A model generated the notes under the pieces. The model was not told where the DNA came from. It was given only the letters and a program-made list of their open reading frames with translations, and did not search any database. Positions 59,290 through 60,000 of a stretch of 60,000 bases of DNA are shown one piece after another. The stretch spans positions 39,282,461 through 39,342,460 of the forward strand of contig CM055096.1 in assembly GCA_029204225.1 (NCBI GenBank). The letters are read 5' to 3'. The number at the start of each line of letters is the position of its first letter. Position 1 is the first letter of the stretch. The translations under genes were made by a program, and so were the position numbers. The DNA is from Diphasiastrum complanatum (taxonomy: Eukaryota > Streptophyta > Lycopodiopsida > Lycopodiales > Lycopodiaceae).

Positions 59290-60000
59290 GGTTACACGTG
59301 TGAGGGTTGGTTGTGCAAAGGTTCTTTCACTATTTTGTAGTAGAAAAACCTTGTTTTTCTCAAAAACACTGGGAGTTAACTCTCGCAAGGTATACAGGAG
59401 CTGTATCTAGTATGGATCTAGCTTTGGAAATCTCTGCGAAGGTTAACTCTCACAGGAAGTAAAATTTCACTATCTGCGAGTGTTTAGAACCACTATTTTG
59501 CTCTGATCTTCACCAATACTTTGTACTAACTCTCGCAAGCTTCATCATTTATGTAAAAAGACATTTTGAAGCCAATGGACTAGTCTACGAGAGTTACTTA
59601 TGCGAGGATTTGATGGATCTTCTGATTTTAGTGATTTTTAGGCACTCAAATCCAATTTTTTGCTCACTGAAATCAAACTAACTCTCGCAGGCTCTTCTGT
59701 GTCCTTGTCTCACTGAGATGGAACTTCAGAATTCTCTAGAAGGGTTCTTGGCAACTTGAACTGGAATTTTTTGTGTCTGCGAGGGTTCCGCTAGATTTTT
59801 CCATCTTTTTCTCACTGAAAACCTTTGCAAGAGCACTTAGACTGGGAGCTAACTCTCACAAGCTTCTCTATGCCCTGGTCTCGTAGAGATAGAACTTCAG
59901 AGAGCTCCGCAATAATTCTTATGATGATCTGAATTTTTTTGGTTTTTTCCAAGGGTTTTTTGAATTTTTTATGGTTTTTCTCTGATTTTTCAAGATCTGC
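59290..60000. repeat. Degenerate tandem repeat with recurring TAACTCTCGCAAG motif
   Basis: TAACTCTCGCAAG or close variants occur near 59373, 59444, 59526, 59686 and 59852, with an inverted GAGAGTTA near 59592. Spacing is about 73-83 bp or twice that. A longer match links 59684-59780 and 59850-59945 (..TGGAACTTCAGA..GAATTTTTT), so the larger period is about 165 bp. The array runs off the window. Confidence 0.6.

Overview
The window looks like nuclear DNA of a land plant, dominated by old transposable elements. Two host genes can be supported. One is the 3' end of a peroxisomal acyl-CoA oxidase gene on the + strand (8963-9519). The other is a complete nine-exon heparanase-like gene (glycoside hydrolase family 79) on the - strand (37304 to 33002). 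Plant origin is inferred from the heparanase-like and acyl-CoA oxidase families, CACTA transposase with DUF4216/DUF4218-type domains, BED-finger hAT transposases, and Ty1/copia elements primed by an initiator-Met-type site. I cannot name the species.

Layout, 0-15 kb. A decayed proline-rich frame (1-740) is followed by a broken non-LTR retrotransposon (745-4290) ending on a long CT tract. Two related GC-rich/palindromic modules (4376-5138 and 6107-6598) adjoin two decayed hAT transposases in opposite orientations. Next come the acyl-CoA oxidase exons. From 10.3 to 14.4 kb there is a dense array of GA/CT microsatellites holding two further members of the same LINE family, both on the - strand: one keeps only the end of ORF2 (10298-11260), the other only an intact ORF1 (12204-13634). 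All three LINE 3' ends share a terminal sequence with a small hairpin and run straight into CT repeats.

Layout, 15-33 kb. A fresh 153-bp tandem duplication lies at 17.1-17.5 kb. A decayed Ty1/copia element (18.1-22.3 kb) carries two insertions of one younger LTR family in its integrase, one with an exact 5-bp target-site duplication. A dispersed repeat follows (22.9-23.6 kb, second copy at 46.3-47.1 kb). A decayed CACTA element with two divergent genes occupies 25.7-30.8 kb, and AT-rich DNA without genes follows.

Layout, 33-60 kb. The heparanase-like gene has microsatellites in introns 5 and 6, one GC-AG intron, and six ~80-bp repeats just upstream of its start. After 38 kb there are only repeats: a foldback hairpin, a copia element whose protease segment is inverted (42.3-44.5 kb), a copia reverse-transcriptase fragment, a Ty3/gypsy RNase H-integrase remnant (47.4-49.1 kb), an array of four hairpins with one shared loop and different self-complementary stems (51.61-51.78 kb), a non-coding repeat family in three copies including a large inverted pair (44.7, 51.9-53.1, 55.3-58.5 kb), LTR pieces, and a degenerate tandem repeat at the right edge.

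The host genes show no functional link. The most promising novel signals are the CT-microsatellite-associated LINE family with an ORF1-only derivative, and the covarying hairpin array.
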